Origin: Deltaproteobacteria bacterium
Lineage (GTDB): Bacteria; Desulfobacterota_B; Binatia; UBA9968
NCBI GenBank assembly: GCA_005879255.1
Contig: VBKY01000015.1
Coordinates: forward strand, 1-18,713
Length of the DNA: 18,713 bases
Direction: 5' to 3'
In this document: positions 4,874-13,224 of the stretch, piece by piece
Position numbering within the stretch: position 1 is the stretch's first letter
Layout: every line of letters begins with the position of its first letter
The notes under the pieces: model-generated
The model's input: the letters and a program-made list of their open reading frames with translations, nothing else
What the model was told of the DNA's origin: nothing
Databases searched by the model: none
Translations under genes and position numbers: made by a program

Positions 4874-6319
4874 TTAGGAGGGGTCTTTTTTGAGCGCGAT
4901 GCGCAAATCGGTGATTTTCTTCCGCAGCGTGTTTCGATTGATGCCGAGGATCTGCGCGGCGCGGATTTGATTGCCCTTGGTCTTCTTCAGCGTCAATTCG
5001 ATAAGCGGCCGTTCGACCCTTTCGATGACGAGCGAATAGAGGTTGTCCACGTCGACTCCTTCCATCCTGCGAAAATAGTCTTCCAGTTTGTGCCGGATGA
5101 TTTCTTCCAACGAGAGCTGATCGACTTCCAGGGTCGTCGACGTCGGCTTGTTTTGCAAGGTGAAGTCTTTGGGGAACAAGATCGGGCCCGAGGACAGCAC
5201 GGCGGCACGGATCAAAGTATTCTCGAGCTCGCGGACGTTGCCGGGCCAGGCATGCTCTTCGAGAAGTTTTTGCGCCTCCGGGGAGACGCCGGAGATTTGA
5301 ATGCCCATCTCGCGGTTGATCTTGTCGATGAAATAGCCGATCAGGAGCGGGATATCGCCGCGCCGTTCCCTCAGGGGCGGAAGATAGATCGGGATGACTT
5401 TGAGCCGAAAATAGAGATCCTCGCGAAAACGTTTTTCTTTGACCGCTTTCTCCAGGTCCTGGTTGGTGGCGGCCAGGATGCGCACATCGGCCTTTAGGAG
5501 ATCGCGGCCGCCGACTCGGCTGTACTCGTGATCTTGCAAGACTCGCAGTAATTTAGTTTGCAGGTCCAGCGGGATATCGCCGACTTCATCCAAAAAAAGC
5601 GTGCCGGCCTCGGCTAGTTCGAACTTGCCGAGACGGCGGTCGAGGGCGCCGGTGAAAGCGCCTTTCTCATGACCGAACAATTCACTTTCGAGCAGATCGC
5701 GTGGAATGGCGGCGCAATTGATCGCAACGAAGGGTTGGTTCCAACGCGGCGAATTGTAGTGAATCGTTTTCGCGACCAGCTCTTTTCCCGTGCCGCTCTC
5801 GCCGAGGATCAAAATGGTCGCCACGGTGTCGACCACCTGGCCGATCGTTTTGTAGACGATCTGCATGCTCGGGCTAGTGCCGATGATGTTGACGCCTGGC
5901 TCGAAGCGCTTTTTCACTTCTTCCTTGAGCTCGCGAAAATCACGACTCAGCTTGCGGCTGTCCATGGCGCGCTTGATGAGCACCAAGACTTCATCGAGAT
6001 CGAACGGTTTGGTGATGTAATCGAAGGCGCCGTTTTTCATCGCACCGATGGCGTTGCGCATGGTATTCTGCGCCGTCATCAGGATCATCGCGGTGTCGAC
6101 GCCGTTTTCCTTGAGCTCTTTGAGCAATTCCAAACCATCGACGTCGGGAAGTTTGATGTCCATCAGCGAAACGTCGAAATGGCTGTCGGTGATAAGCCGA
6201 CGCGCGGTCGCGCCGTTGGCCGCGACCTGCACCCAATAGCCCTCGGCCTCGAGCGCTTTCTGCAGAACGAAGCGCAACGATTCTTCATCTTCGGTAATGA
6301 GAATTTTTCCTTGATCCAT
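4874..6319 (-). CDS. ntrC: NtrC-family sigma-54-dependent response regulator
   Basis: This 481-residue cytoplasmic activator drives transcription by sigma-54 RNA polymerase after phosphorylation by NtrB. The receiver domain (about 1-120) has the acidic pair D11-E12, phospho-acceptor D54 (LMDIKLP) and K104. The AAA+ domain (about 145-375) has Walker A GESGTGKE (173-180), the sigma-54-contacting GAFTGA (220-225), Walker B LFLDEVGD and RVGGRDLLKADVRILAATN. The C-terminus has a Fis-type helix-turn-helix (GNQIRAAQILGINRNTLRKK). The start is set at the ATG at 6317-6319, one base after the ntrB stop, because the receiver begins there (MDQGKILITEDEE); the frame is open for 44 more codons but these lie inside ntrB. 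Pairing with ntrB and the NtrB type of kinase favour nitrogen control, but another NtrC-family role is possible. Confidence 0.92.
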   Translation of the reverse strand: MDQGKILITEDEESLRFVLQKALEAEGYWVQVAANGATARRLITDSHFDVSLMDIKLPDVDGLELLKELKENGVDTAMILMTAQNTMRNAIGAMKNGAFDYITKPFDLDEVLVLIKRAMDSRKLSRDFRELKEEVKKRFEPGVNIIGTSPSMQIVYKTIGQVVDTVATILILGESGTGKELVAKTIHYNSPRWNQPFVAINCAAIPRDLLESELFGHEKGAFTGALDRRLGKFELAEAGTLFLDEVGDIPLDLQTKLLRVLQDHEYSRVGGRDLLKADVRILAATNQDLEKAVKEKRFREDLYFRLKVIPIYLPPLRERRGDIPLLIGYFIDKINREMGIQISGVSPEAQKLLEEHAWPGNVRELENTLIRAAVLSSGPILFPKDFTLQNKPTSTTLEVDQLSLEEIIRHKLEDYFRRMEGVDVDNLYSLVIERVERPLIELTLKKTKGNQIRAAQILGINRNTLRKKITDLRIALKKDPS

Positions 6320-6320
6320 T

Positions 6321-7436
6321 TCAATTTGAGTCCGCCACCACCAAAGAGACCTTGAAGGTGCTTCCTTTACCCTCCGTGGTTTCGACTCGAATCGTGCCGC
6401 CATGCTCTTTGATGATGCGATAGCAAGTTGCCAATCCAAGTCCCGTGCCATTGATTTTTGTCGTGAAGAACGGCGAGAAAATATGCGGCAGGTCTTCGTC
6501 CCGAATACCGCCGCCCTCGTCGGCGAGATCCACCCAGATAAAGCGATTAGGCCCGGTGTCCTGTCCGCGAATGTGATAATCGGTTTCCACTCTCGTAGTG
6601 ATGGTGAGCGCGCCGCTACGCTCCATCGCTTGAAACGCGTTCTTTACCAGATTGAGAAAAACTTGGGTTAGCTGTGCCCGATCAGCCCGGATGGGCGGCA
6701 AACTCGGATCAAAACGTTTTCTGATGTGAATTTCCCTGTCGTTGACCGTTTGACCTTCCAGCAGCAGCACATCTTCCAAAATTTCATGAATGTTGACGGG
6801 CGCAAGCGTGAGCTGCGCCGGACGCGAAAGGTCGAGAAGCTGTTCGATCAATAGGTCGACCCGATCCACCTCGCGGATCATGATAGCGGTGAATTCGCGC
6901 ACCGACGCATTGCTGTCTGCGGAGCGGCGCAGCAATTGCGCGGCGCCTTTGATGCCTCCAAGAGGATTTCTTATTTCGTGTGCCAAGCCTGCGGCCAATG
7001 TGCCGATTAATACCAACCGGTCGGCGCGTTTGAGATCTTCTTCTAGTTCTTTTGTGTGCTTAATATCGCGAAGCAGCAGTATCGTGCCGACGAAATGACC
7101 GTGACGGTCCTGGAGCGGCGATACGGTGACGCTGACGGGAATCTTCTTGCCCCAACGGGTGACAAAATCGCCCTCCCCACGGGCCCTCTTTTGCCGGGGC
7201 GGATGGGTTCTTTTCACAAGATCGACCAGCCACGGCTCGCGCTTAAAGATCTGCTCAAACGGTTGCGCCGCGGCAGCTACCGAAGAGATCTCGGTGAGGA
7301 CTTCCGCCGCTTCATTGAAGAACGTGATCTTGCCCTCGGGATCGACGGCGACCACACCATCGTCAAGATTGGCGAGGATTTGCTCCCAGGATATTTGCGT
7401 TGTCGTTCGTCGTTTAGGTTGGCTCGATGCCTTCAT
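6321..7436 (-). CDS. ntrB: NtrB-type sensor histidine kinase
   Basis: This 371-residue soluble kinase has no membrane segments. A PAS domain (about 15-125, ILANLDDGVVAVDPEGKITF then FNEAAE) is followed by HisKA with the phosphorylated H153 in AGLAHEIRNPLGGIKGAAQL, a sequence typical of NtrB/GlnL. The HATPase_c domain has the N box FLNLVKNAFQAM, G1 DEGGGI, the FSPFFTTK box and G2 GTGLGLATC. In the family it phosphorylates NtrC and is controlled by PII protein; neither PII nor glnA is in the window. The ATG at 7434-7436 is used; a TTG two codons upstream is possible, and neither has a good Shine-Dalgarno. It is the first gene of the ntrB-ntrC-thiE set, divergent from rimP. Confidence 0.92.
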   Translation of the reverse strand: MKASSQPKRRTTTQISWEQILANLDDGVVAVDPEGKITFFNEAAEVLTEISSVAAAAQPFEQIFKREPWLVDLVKRTHPPRQKRARGEGDFVTRWGKKIPVSVTVSPLQDRHGHFVGTILLLRDIKHTKELEEDLKRADRLVLIGTLAAGLAHEIRNPLGGIKGAAQLLRRSADSNASVREFTAIMIREVDRVDLLIEQLLDLSRPAQLTLAPVNIHEILEDVLLLEGQTVNDREIHIRKRFDPSLPPIRADRAQLTQVFLNLVKNAFQAMERSGALTITTRVETDYHIRGQDTGPNRFIWVDLADEGGGIRDEDLPHIFSPFFTTKINGTGLGLATCYRIIKEHGGTIRVETTEGKGSTFKVSLVVADSN

Positions 7437-7510
7437 AGTCAAGGAACTGATGCGAAATCATAGCAGATAGCGACAGTGGCGCAATGGCGCGCGGGGCGGC
7501 AGGCCTTGCA

Positions 7511-7539
7511 TTGACAACATTGCCTATGGTACTAATTTT
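7511..7539 (+). promoter_or_regulatory. Putative promoter of the rimP-nusA-infB operon
   Basis: A consensus -35 TTGACA (7511-7516) is followed after 17 bases by AATTTT (7534-7539), a weak -10. It is in the ntrB/rimP divergent gap about 70 bases before rimP. The -35 is convincing; the -10 is not, and a neighbouring A/T hexamer may be the real one. Confidence 0.45.
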
Positions 7540-7565
7540 TTACACTTTAAGAGTTTGAACTCGAA

Positions 7566-7587
7566 GTGGGCGATGCCCGCTTTTTTT
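7566..7587 (+). terminator. Intrinsic-terminator-like hairpin in the rimP leader
   Basis: GTGGGC-GAT-GCCCGC (7566-7580) forms a 6-bp stem, one pair being G-T, with a three-base loop. It is followed at once by seven T residues (7581-7587), about 20 bases before the rimP start. Upstream, GAGTT/AACTC can form a second small hairpin. Because it lies between promoter and first gene, it is probably a regulated attenuator. A terminator-like rimP leader has been described upstream of the equivalent operon in gamma-proteobacteria. Confidence 0.55.
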
Positions 7588-7606
7588 GTTTCTGGGGGGC
7601 GAAAAG

Positions 7607-8074
7607 ATGGATCCAACCATCGCCCGCATATGGGAACTGGCCGCGCCTTTGGCGAAAATGGAGGGAATGGAGATCATCGATATCGAACTGAGACATGAGG
7701 GCAGCCGTGGCGGTCGCGTGTTGCGATTGTACCTCGACAAGGAGGGTGGCCCAAACATGGACGACCTTAGCCGAATAAGCCGGGAGCTCAGCGATATACT
7801 CGATGTCCGGGAGATTGTCGAGGGAGCATACACGTTGGAAGTCTCCTCTCCGGGCATCAACCGCCCGCTCAAACGGCCGGAGCATTTCGCGCGATTTGTC
7901 GGTAAAAGGGTTCGCGTACGCACTCGAGAAGTCATCAACGGCAGGAGATCGTTCTTGGGTCTACTGCTTGAGGTTTCGGCGGATAAGATTTCTTTGAATC
8001 AAGATGGTAGGCCATGTGAAATTCCGTTTTCGTTAATTGAAAAGTCGAATTACGAGCACGACTGGAGTGCCTAA
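7607..8074 (+). CDS. rimP: Ribosome maturation factor RimP
   Basis: RimP assists 30S subunit assembly. The product has 155 residues, typical for the family. Visible landmarks are the N-terminal domain EGMEIIDIELRHEGSRGGRV and LRLYLDKEGG, then DDLSRISRELSDILD, the signature YTLEVSSPGINRPLKRPEHF, and FVGKRVRVRTRE leading into the C-terminal SH3-like domain. The ATG at 7607 is chosen because GGGGGG lies about 10 bases upstream and the family fold begins there; the open frame extends upstream only through the leader terminator. It starts the classical operon and its stop is one base from the nusA start. Confidence 0.95.
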   Translation: MDPTIARIWELAAPLAKMEGMEIIDIELRHEGSRGGRVLRLYLDKEGGPNMDDLSRISRELSDILDVREIVEGAYTLEVSSPGINRPLKRPEHFARFVGKRVRVRTREVINGRRSFLGLLLEVSADKISLNQDGRPCEIPFSLIEKSNYEHDWSA

Positions 8075-8075
8075 T

Positions 8076-9412
8076 ATGCAGCAGGATTTAAATCGAGTCA
8101 TCGAGCAAGTAAGCAAGGAAAAGGGCATCGACAAGACGATTCTCATTAGTGCCTTGGAAAATGCCATGATCTCGGCGGCCAAGAAGACCTTCGGTCACCA
8201 GCGCAAAATCGAAGCGCAGTTTAACCCCGAGATCGGCGAAGTGGAACTCTTTGAGGCCAAAACGGTCGTAGAAACCGTGCAGGACCAAGCCACCGAGATT
8301 ACATTGCCGGAGGCGAGGGACACTCTCGATCCCGACGCCGAGCTCGGTGACGAGTTGCTTTGCAAGTTGGACTCGAGCATGTTCGGGCGCATTGCCGCGC
8401 AGGCTGCCAAGCAGAACATTGTGCAACGGGTGCGCGATGCCGAGCGGGAGATTATTTACAATGAATTCAAAGGGCGCGAAGGACAACTCGTCAATGGCAT
8501 CGTGCAGCGCTTCGAGAAGCGGAATATCATCGTTAACCTCGGTCGTACGGATGCGATTCTGCCGGAAAAGGAACAAGTGCCGCGCGAGCGCTATCGCCAG
8601 GGCGACCGAATTCGCGCTTACATTGTGAGCGTCGAAATTACCAGCCGGGGCCCGCAGATCGTATTGTCGCGTACCCACCCAGGCATGCTGATTCAGCTCT
8701 TTGCTCAGGAAGTTCCTGAGATTTACGAAGGCATCGTCGAAGTCAAAGGCGCGGCGCGGGAACCTGGGGGACGCGCGAAGATCGCCGTGGTTTCCAATGA
8801 TCCCGACGTAGATCCGGTAGGAGCTTGCGTGGGCATGAAAGGTACCCGCGTGCAAGCTGTCGTGCAGGAATTACGCGGCGAGAAGATCGATATCGTTCAC
8901 TGGATTCCCGATCAGGCCGAGTATGTCTGCCGTGCGCTTGCTCCGGCCAAGGTTTCCAAAATTATTATCGATGACGACGACCATACAATGGAAGTCATCG
9001 TGCCCGACGATCAGCTCTCGCTCGCTATCGGCAAAAAAGGGCAGAATGTTCGGCTTGCCTCCCGTCTCACCGCCTGGCGTATCGACGTGCGCAGCGAGGC
9101 GGAGGCAGAGGAGGAGACGCGGCGGGCGCGGCAATCTATCGGCGCGATTCCAGGCATCGGCGATTTCGCAGCGGAGTTCTCTATCAGGAGGGATTTAAGT
9201 CAGCGGAAGATGTTGCGGACAGCGATTTGGCGGACATTCTCGACGTCGAAGGCATCAGCAAGGACAAAGCCGAGGCTCTCCACAAATCGGCAAAGCAATA
9301 TATAGAGGAGAAACGCGCGAAAGAGGCTGAGGCGGCAGCCAACGCGGCTGAGGCGGCAGCCAACGCGGCGATAACTCCTGCTGCCGAAGCGGCCCCGGAA
9401 GGCGAATCTTAA
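8076..9412 (+). CDS. nusA: Transcription termination/antitermination factor NusA, with a one-base frameshift
   Basis: NusA binds RNA polymerase and nascent RNA, affecting pausing, termination and antitermination. The N-terminal domain (1-120) is followed by an S1 domain (GQLVNGIVQRFEKRNIIVNL then VVLSRTHP-type end IVLSRTHPGML) and two KH domains (DPVGACVGMKGTRVQAVVQE; LSLAIGKKGQNVRLASRLT). After IPGIGDFAAE the frame breaks: the zero frame gives unrelated Arg/Ser-rich residues up to a stop at 9305. The frame shifted by one base continues as LYQEGFKSAEDVADSDLADI and LDVEGISKDKAEALHKSAKQ, a proper helix-hairpin-helix C-terminus ending at 9412. The total length is one base short of 446 codons, so one base appears lost near 9177 (GAG-xTT-CTC-TAT). 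Because the gene is essential and the downstream frame is intact, a sequencing or assembly error is most likely. The end is an Ala/Glu-rich tail. The start ATG at 8076 follows GGAG. Confidence 0.9.
9326..9367 (+). repeat. Two perfect 21-bp tandem repeats in the 3' end of nusA
   Basis: The 21-bp unit GCTGAGGCGGCAGCCAACGC-G occurs twice without mismatch (9326-9346 and 9347-9367). It encodes AEAAANA twice in the Ala-rich tail. A recent slippage duplication is the likely origin. Confidence 0.8.
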
Positions 9413-9419
9413 AAACGGC

Positions 9420-9689
9420 GTGCCGAAGAAAGGACACCATCCACAACGAATCTGCTTGGGGTGCGGCGTGCGGGACGATCAAAATAACCTGATTCGCCTC
9501 ACGGTGACGGATCAGGGTCATTTGAAAATCGACGGCAATCAGGGACGTGGCGGATATCTGCACCAGAACCGGAAGTGTTGGCAGGCTTTCCTAAGCCGCA
9601 AGGGTCACTACCGCGCGTTTCACGTAGAGGTCAGTAGGGCGCATAAGGAAAATCTGATTCAGGAACTTGAGCGCCGAAACTGGGAGTAA
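9420..9689 (+). CDS. ylxR: YlxR-family RNA-binding protein
   Basis: This 89-residue basic protein has the family signature PQRICLGCG (residues 8-16, canonical P-R-x-C-x-x-C), then LIRLTVTDQGHLKIDGN and GRGGYLHQNRKCWQAFLSRK, the GRG-Y--------C------K core. YlxR sits between nusA and infB in many bacteria and has been linked to RNase P modulation (RnpM) in Bacillus. The GTG at 9420 begins seven bases after the nusA stop. Stop and infB start are six bases apart. The family is certain; the exact role in this lineage is inferred from position. Confidence 0.9.
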   Translation: MPKKGHHPQRICLGCGVRDDQNNLIRLTVTDQGHLKIDGNQGRGGYLHQNRKCWQAFLSRKGHYRAFHVEVSRAHKENLIQELERRNWE

Positions 9690-9695
9690 GAAGAG

Positions 9696-12419
9696 ATGGG
9701 AAAAACGAGAGTCCATCTACTAGCCAAGGAATTGGAAATCGAGACCAAGGACCTGATCGTCCAGCTTGATCGGTTGGGGATCAGAGGGCGCAAGGCCCAG
9801 AGCGCGCTCGAAGACGATGAAGTTGCACGAGTACGCGCAGCCTTAGCCGCCCAAGAAAAACCCCAAGTCCATGTCGGCGAAGAAAAGATCGTTGCCGATC
9901 GCATGGTAAAGACGGACGACGAGGGACAACGCGGAACCGAAGCGCACGAGACCGTTGTTGAGCGACGCGTGCGCGCCAACGTCATCCGGCGGCGGGTCAA
10001 TCGTGTCGAGGTTGCGCCCACCGAAGCAGGCGAAGTCACTGAGACACCTTTAGCGGAACCGCCGGTATTCGAGCCAGCAGCTTCGCCAGCCGGGGTCGAC
10101 GAGATCCCCTTGGAAGCCTCTCCCGAGGCCGAACCGCATAGCGAAACGCCTGGGCCGCTTGAAACGGAGAGGGAGCCGGAGCCTCAACCAGAATCCATGG
10201 AAGTCAGAGCCGCGGAGCCGGCACCCGCAGCGCCAGGAATCGCTGCTGAAACAGCGCAGCCTGTGCAGCCGGAATTGCCGCGTGGCGCACGTATTCTCGG
10301 TCGCATCGATTTGAAGCAGACCGTGAGAGTTGAACCGGCGCCCACACCCGTGTTGCGACGACCGGTCGGGGCGACGCCGGCCCAGCCTAGCGCTCGCGTG
10401 GCAGAAACGGTCCTGGCGCCCGGCGCCGAGGGCGAACAAAAACCCAGCACTGATGACAAGCCAAAGACCGGGCGGCACAAGAAGCGCGTTGTCAAAAAAC
10501 AAGATGTCTTGGAGCTCAGAGAAAAGGAATTGCGCGGTGGCCGCATTCCCAAGAAAAAGCGTGTTCTGCCGGGCAAAGAAATCAGAAAAACGGAAATCAC
10601 GGTTCCCAAAGCGAGCAAGCGGGTCATCAAGATTTCTGAAGTGATCACAGTTGGCGATCTATCTCGGGAAATGGGCGTCAAAGCCGGCGAAGTTATCAAA
10701 AAGTTGATGGGCATGGGCATGATGGCGACCATCAACCAGGTGCTCGATGCCGACACGGCGACACTTATCGCCTCGGAGTTCGATCACCAGGTGGAAAACG
10801 TCGCCTTCGATGTCGACAGCATGCTCGAAGTCGAACATCAGATTGAAGAAGAAGAAACGGCTTTGACCTCGCGCTCGCCGGTCGTGACGATCATGGGGCA
10901 CGTCGACCACGGTAAGACCTCTTTGCTCGATTCGATTCGCAGCACGAACGTGACCGCCCAGGAGCATGGCGGCATCACCCAGCACATCGGCGCTTATCAT
11001 GTTCAGGTCGATGGCCGTAGCGTCACATTTTTGGATACCCCCGGCCACGAAGCGTTCACCGCGATGCGCGCGCGCGGCGCCAAGGTGACCGACATCGTCG
11101 TTTTAGTCGTGGCCGCGGATGATGGAGTCATGCCGCAGACGGTCGAGGCGATCAACCACGCCCGTGCCGCCGACGTGCCTATTATTGTTGCTGTCAATAA
11201 AATCGATCGCCCGGACGCCAATCTTGAAAAAGTAAAAAGAGGTCTTTCCGAACATGGCCTGATCGCCGAGGATTGGGGCGGCGATGCCGTATTCGCGCCG
11301 GTGTCGGCAAAGACGCACGAAGGTATCCCGCATCTGTTGGAAATGCTCCTGCTGCAGGCGGATATCTTGGAGCTCAGGGCCAATCCAGACAAACTTGCCC
11401 GTGGAACCATTGTCGAAGCCAAGTTGGATCGCGGTCGGGGTCCGGTGGCGACGGTATTGGTGCAGGAAGGAACGCTCCATGTCGGCGACGCATTCGTTTG
11501 CGGCGTATATTACGGCAAAGTGCGCGCCATGATTGACGACCGCGGCCAGAAGATAGAGGCAGCGCCGCCGGCATTCCCCGTGGAAATTCTTGGTCTCCAG
11601 GGCGTGCCACAGGCAGGCGACTCTTTCGTCGCCGTCGCTGACGAAGCGAAGGCGCGCCAAGTGGCTGAGTATCGCCAGAGCAAGCAAAGAGAAACGGAGC
11701 TGGTTAAATCGAGCAAAGTTTCATTGGAAGAGCTTTACGATCAGATCAAGGCAGGAGACGTGAAGGAGCTCCGGGTTGTTCTTAAGGCCGACGTGCAGGG
11801 TTCAGTGGAGGCGTTGACAGAGGCGTTAAGCCGCATGTCCACCGATGAGGTCAAACTCAGAGTGATTCACGGGTCGGTCGGCGGCATTACCGAGAGCGAT
11901 ATTTTACTGGCGGCGGCGTCCAATGCGATCGTCATCGGTTTTAATGTCCGGCCGGAATCGAAAGGCGCAGCTTTAGCGGCCAAAGAAGGCGTCGATGTGC
12001 GGTTGTACACGATCATTTACGAAGCGGTGGCGGATGTCCGCGCAGCGATGGAAGGTATGTTGGAGCCGACCTACCGCGAGCAAACCCAAGCGCGCGTCGA
12101 AGTCCGTCGGATCTTCAACATCGCTGGCATAGGCACTATCGCCGGCTGCTACGTCAACGAAGGAAAAATCGCTCGCGGCAACTCGGTGCGTTTGTTACGG
12201 GATCAAGTGGTGGTGCACGAAGGCAAGCTTGCTAGTCTCAAGCGTTTTAAAGATGACGTGCGCGAGGTGACCGCGGGTTATGAATGCGGCCTATCGCTCG
12301 AAGGGTTTCAAGATATAAAACAAGGCGACGTCGTTGAGTCCTTCGAACGCATTCCGGTGATCCGGCGAATAAGTCCAGTTCCGGCCGGACGCGAAGCGCC
12401 GCGCGTTAGCGGCGTGTAA
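9696..12419 (+). CDS. infB: Translation initiation factor IF-2
   Basis: IF-2 is a GTPase that brings fMet-tRNA to the 30S subunit and promotes subunit joining. The product has 907 residues. A first IF2_N helical domain (1-50, [20 protein letters not shown]) is followed by a long Pro/Glu/Ala-rich linker (about 80-255), a basic stretch ([18 protein letters not shown]), and a second IF2_N domain (about 313-365, [20 protein letters not shown]). The G domain has GHVDHGKT (401-408), DTPGH (447-451) and NKID (501-504). Domain II, the IF2-III domain and the C-terminal domain with the tRNA-binding region follow and look complete. A clean ATG at 9696 follows AAGAAGAG. Nothing is odd apart from the repetitive acidic linker, common in large IF-2 forms. 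Confidence 0.98.
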   Translation: MGKTRVHLLAKELEIETKDLIVQLDRLGIRGRKAQSALEDDEVARVRAALAAQEKPQVHVGEEKIVADRMVKTDDEGQRGTEAHETVVERRVRANVIRRRVNRVEVAPTEAGEVTETPLAEPPVFEPAASPAGVDEIPLEASPEAEPHSETPGPLETEREPEPQPESMEVRAAEPAPAAPGIAAETAQPVQPELPRGARILGRIDLKQTVRVEPAPTPVLRRPVGATPAQPSARVAETVLAPGAEGEQKPSTDDKPKTGRHKKRVVKKQDVLELREKELRGGRIPKKKRVLPGKEIRKTEITVPKASKRVIKISEVITVGDLSREMGVKAGEVIKKLMGMGMMATINQVLDADTATLIASEFDHQVENVAFDVDSMLEVEHQIEEEETALTSRSPVVTIMGHVDHGKTSLLDSIRSTNVTAQEHGGITQHIGAYHVQVDGRSVTFLDTPGHEAFTAMRARGAKVTDIVVLVVAADDGVMPQTVEAINHARAADVPIIVAVNKIDRPDANLEKVKRGLSEHGLIAEDWGGDAVFAPVSAKTHEGIPHLLEMLLLQADILELRANPDKLARGTIVEAKLDRGRGPVATVLVQEGTLHVGDAFVCGVYYGKVRAMIDDRGQKIEAAPPAFPVEILGLQGVPQAGDSFVAVADEAKARQVAEYRQSKQRETELVKSSKVSLEELYDQIKAGDVKELRVVLKADVQGSVEALTEALSRMSTDEVKLRVIHGSVGGITESDILLAAASNAIVIGFNVRPESKGAALAAKEGVDVRLYTIIYEAVADVRAAMEGMLEPTYREQTQARVEVRRIFNIAGIGTIAGCYVNEGKIARGNSVRLLRDQVVVHEGKLASLKRFKDDVREVTAGYECGLSLEGFQDIKQGDVVESFERIPVIRRISPVPAGREAPRVSGV

Positions 12420-12454
12420 ATTTCTAGCGTGCGCTTCGGGCGTTCCATTAGCCC

Positions 12455-12742
12455 ATGATTGTGGGGATCCTCAAGCTCAACCTTTTGATTCCGGAAAATC
12501 ACTCGCTCAAAGGCAAGCGCGGAGTCCTAAAAAGAATTCAAGCGCGCGTAGCCAATCAGTTCAATGTGTCCGTCACCGAATGCGACGATCAAGACCTGTG
12601 GCAGAGCGCGGTTCTAGGATTCGGTGCTGTCGGCAGCAGTCGAACGGTTGTCGAAGCGACGCTGCAGAGAGTGGTAGAATTTGTCGATGAGCTTGGCCTG
12701 GCTCAAGTGGGCGAGATCGGAACGGAGTTCTTTCATTGCTAA
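12455..12742 (+). CDS. ylxP: DUF503 (YlxP-like) protein
   Basis: This 95-residue protein of the DUF503 family starts MIVGILKLNLLIPENHSLKG, followed by KRGVLKRIQARVANQFNVSV, DDQDLWQSAVLGFGAVGS and a closing FVDELGLAQVGEIGTEF. These are the usual family landmarks, including the SLK-KR---K and W--A-LG positions. The gene lies between infB and rbfA as in many bacteria; a role near ribosome biogenesis is inferred only from that. The stop TAA is immediately followed by an ATG of the rbfA frame. No strong Shine-Dalgarno precedes it, so translation may depend on the operon context. Confidence 0.9.
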   Translation: MIVGILKLNLLIPENHSLKGKRGVLKRIQARVANQFNVSVTECDDQDLWQSAVLGFGAVGSSRTVVEATLQRVVEFVDELGLAQVGEIGTEFFHC

Positions 12743-12820
12743 ATGGGGCGAACTGCGCCAGCCGCTTGCGCGGTCGAAGTCAGAGAAACGGCCTGGCACT
12801 GGCGGCGGGCGGTGGGTTCT

Positions 12821-13165
12821 ATGATGGAATATCAGCGCTCGGACAGAGTTGGAGACTTGCTCCTGGAATTGATCGCGGAGCTCCTAAGTAAGGAAATCCG
12901 CGATCCGCGCGTCCACTCTGTCACTCTGACGACTGCTCGCGTTAGTAAGGATTTGCGGCACGCAAGAGTATATTTCAGTCTCCTCGGTGGTCAGGAAGAC
13001 CGCAGGGAAGCTTTGGCGGGACTCAGAAGCGCGACCGGCTTCATTCGTGCCAAAGTAGGCAAGCAACTTAATCTTCGGTTCGTTCCATCCATTGAATTTA
13101 ACTACGACGACACTGAAGACGAAGCTCGACGCATCGATGCGTTGCTCAATAGCGTCAAAGAGTAG
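12821..13165 (+). CDS. rbfA: Ribosome-binding factor A
   Basis: RbfA is a cold-shock-type 30S assembly factor acting at the 5' end of 16S rRNA. From the chosen start it has 114 residues, a normal length, with YQRSDRVGDLLLELIAELLS and KEIRDPRVHSVTLTTARVSK. DLRHARVYFSLLGG and GFIRAKVGKQLNLRFVPSIE then FNYDDTEDEARRIDALL follow, covering the type II KH fold. The start at 12821 (or 12824, MEYQRS) is preferred because the fold begins there and GGTGGG lies just upstream. The frame also has an ATG at 12743 touching the ylxP stop, which would add a 26-residue unlike extension. Confidence 0.92.
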   Translation: MMEYQRSDRVGDLLLELIAELLSKEIRDPRVHSVTLTTARVSKDLRHARVYFSLLGGQEDRREALAGLRSATGFIRAKVGKQLNLRFVPSIEFNYDDTEDEARRIDALLNSVKE

Positions 13166-13224
13166 GATCGGATCCGTCTACGCCTCGATTCGTCTTTGCT
13201 GCCAGTTCTTCCACGCGTTTTCGT

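Noticed and set aside
4610..5497. 295-codon plus-strand open frame
   Set aside because: It lies antisense to thiE and ntrC, whose domains are unmistakable, and its translation has no recognisable fold.
8088..8855. 255-codon minus-strand open frame
   Set aside because: It is antisense to the well-conserved N-terminal and S1 domains of nusA.
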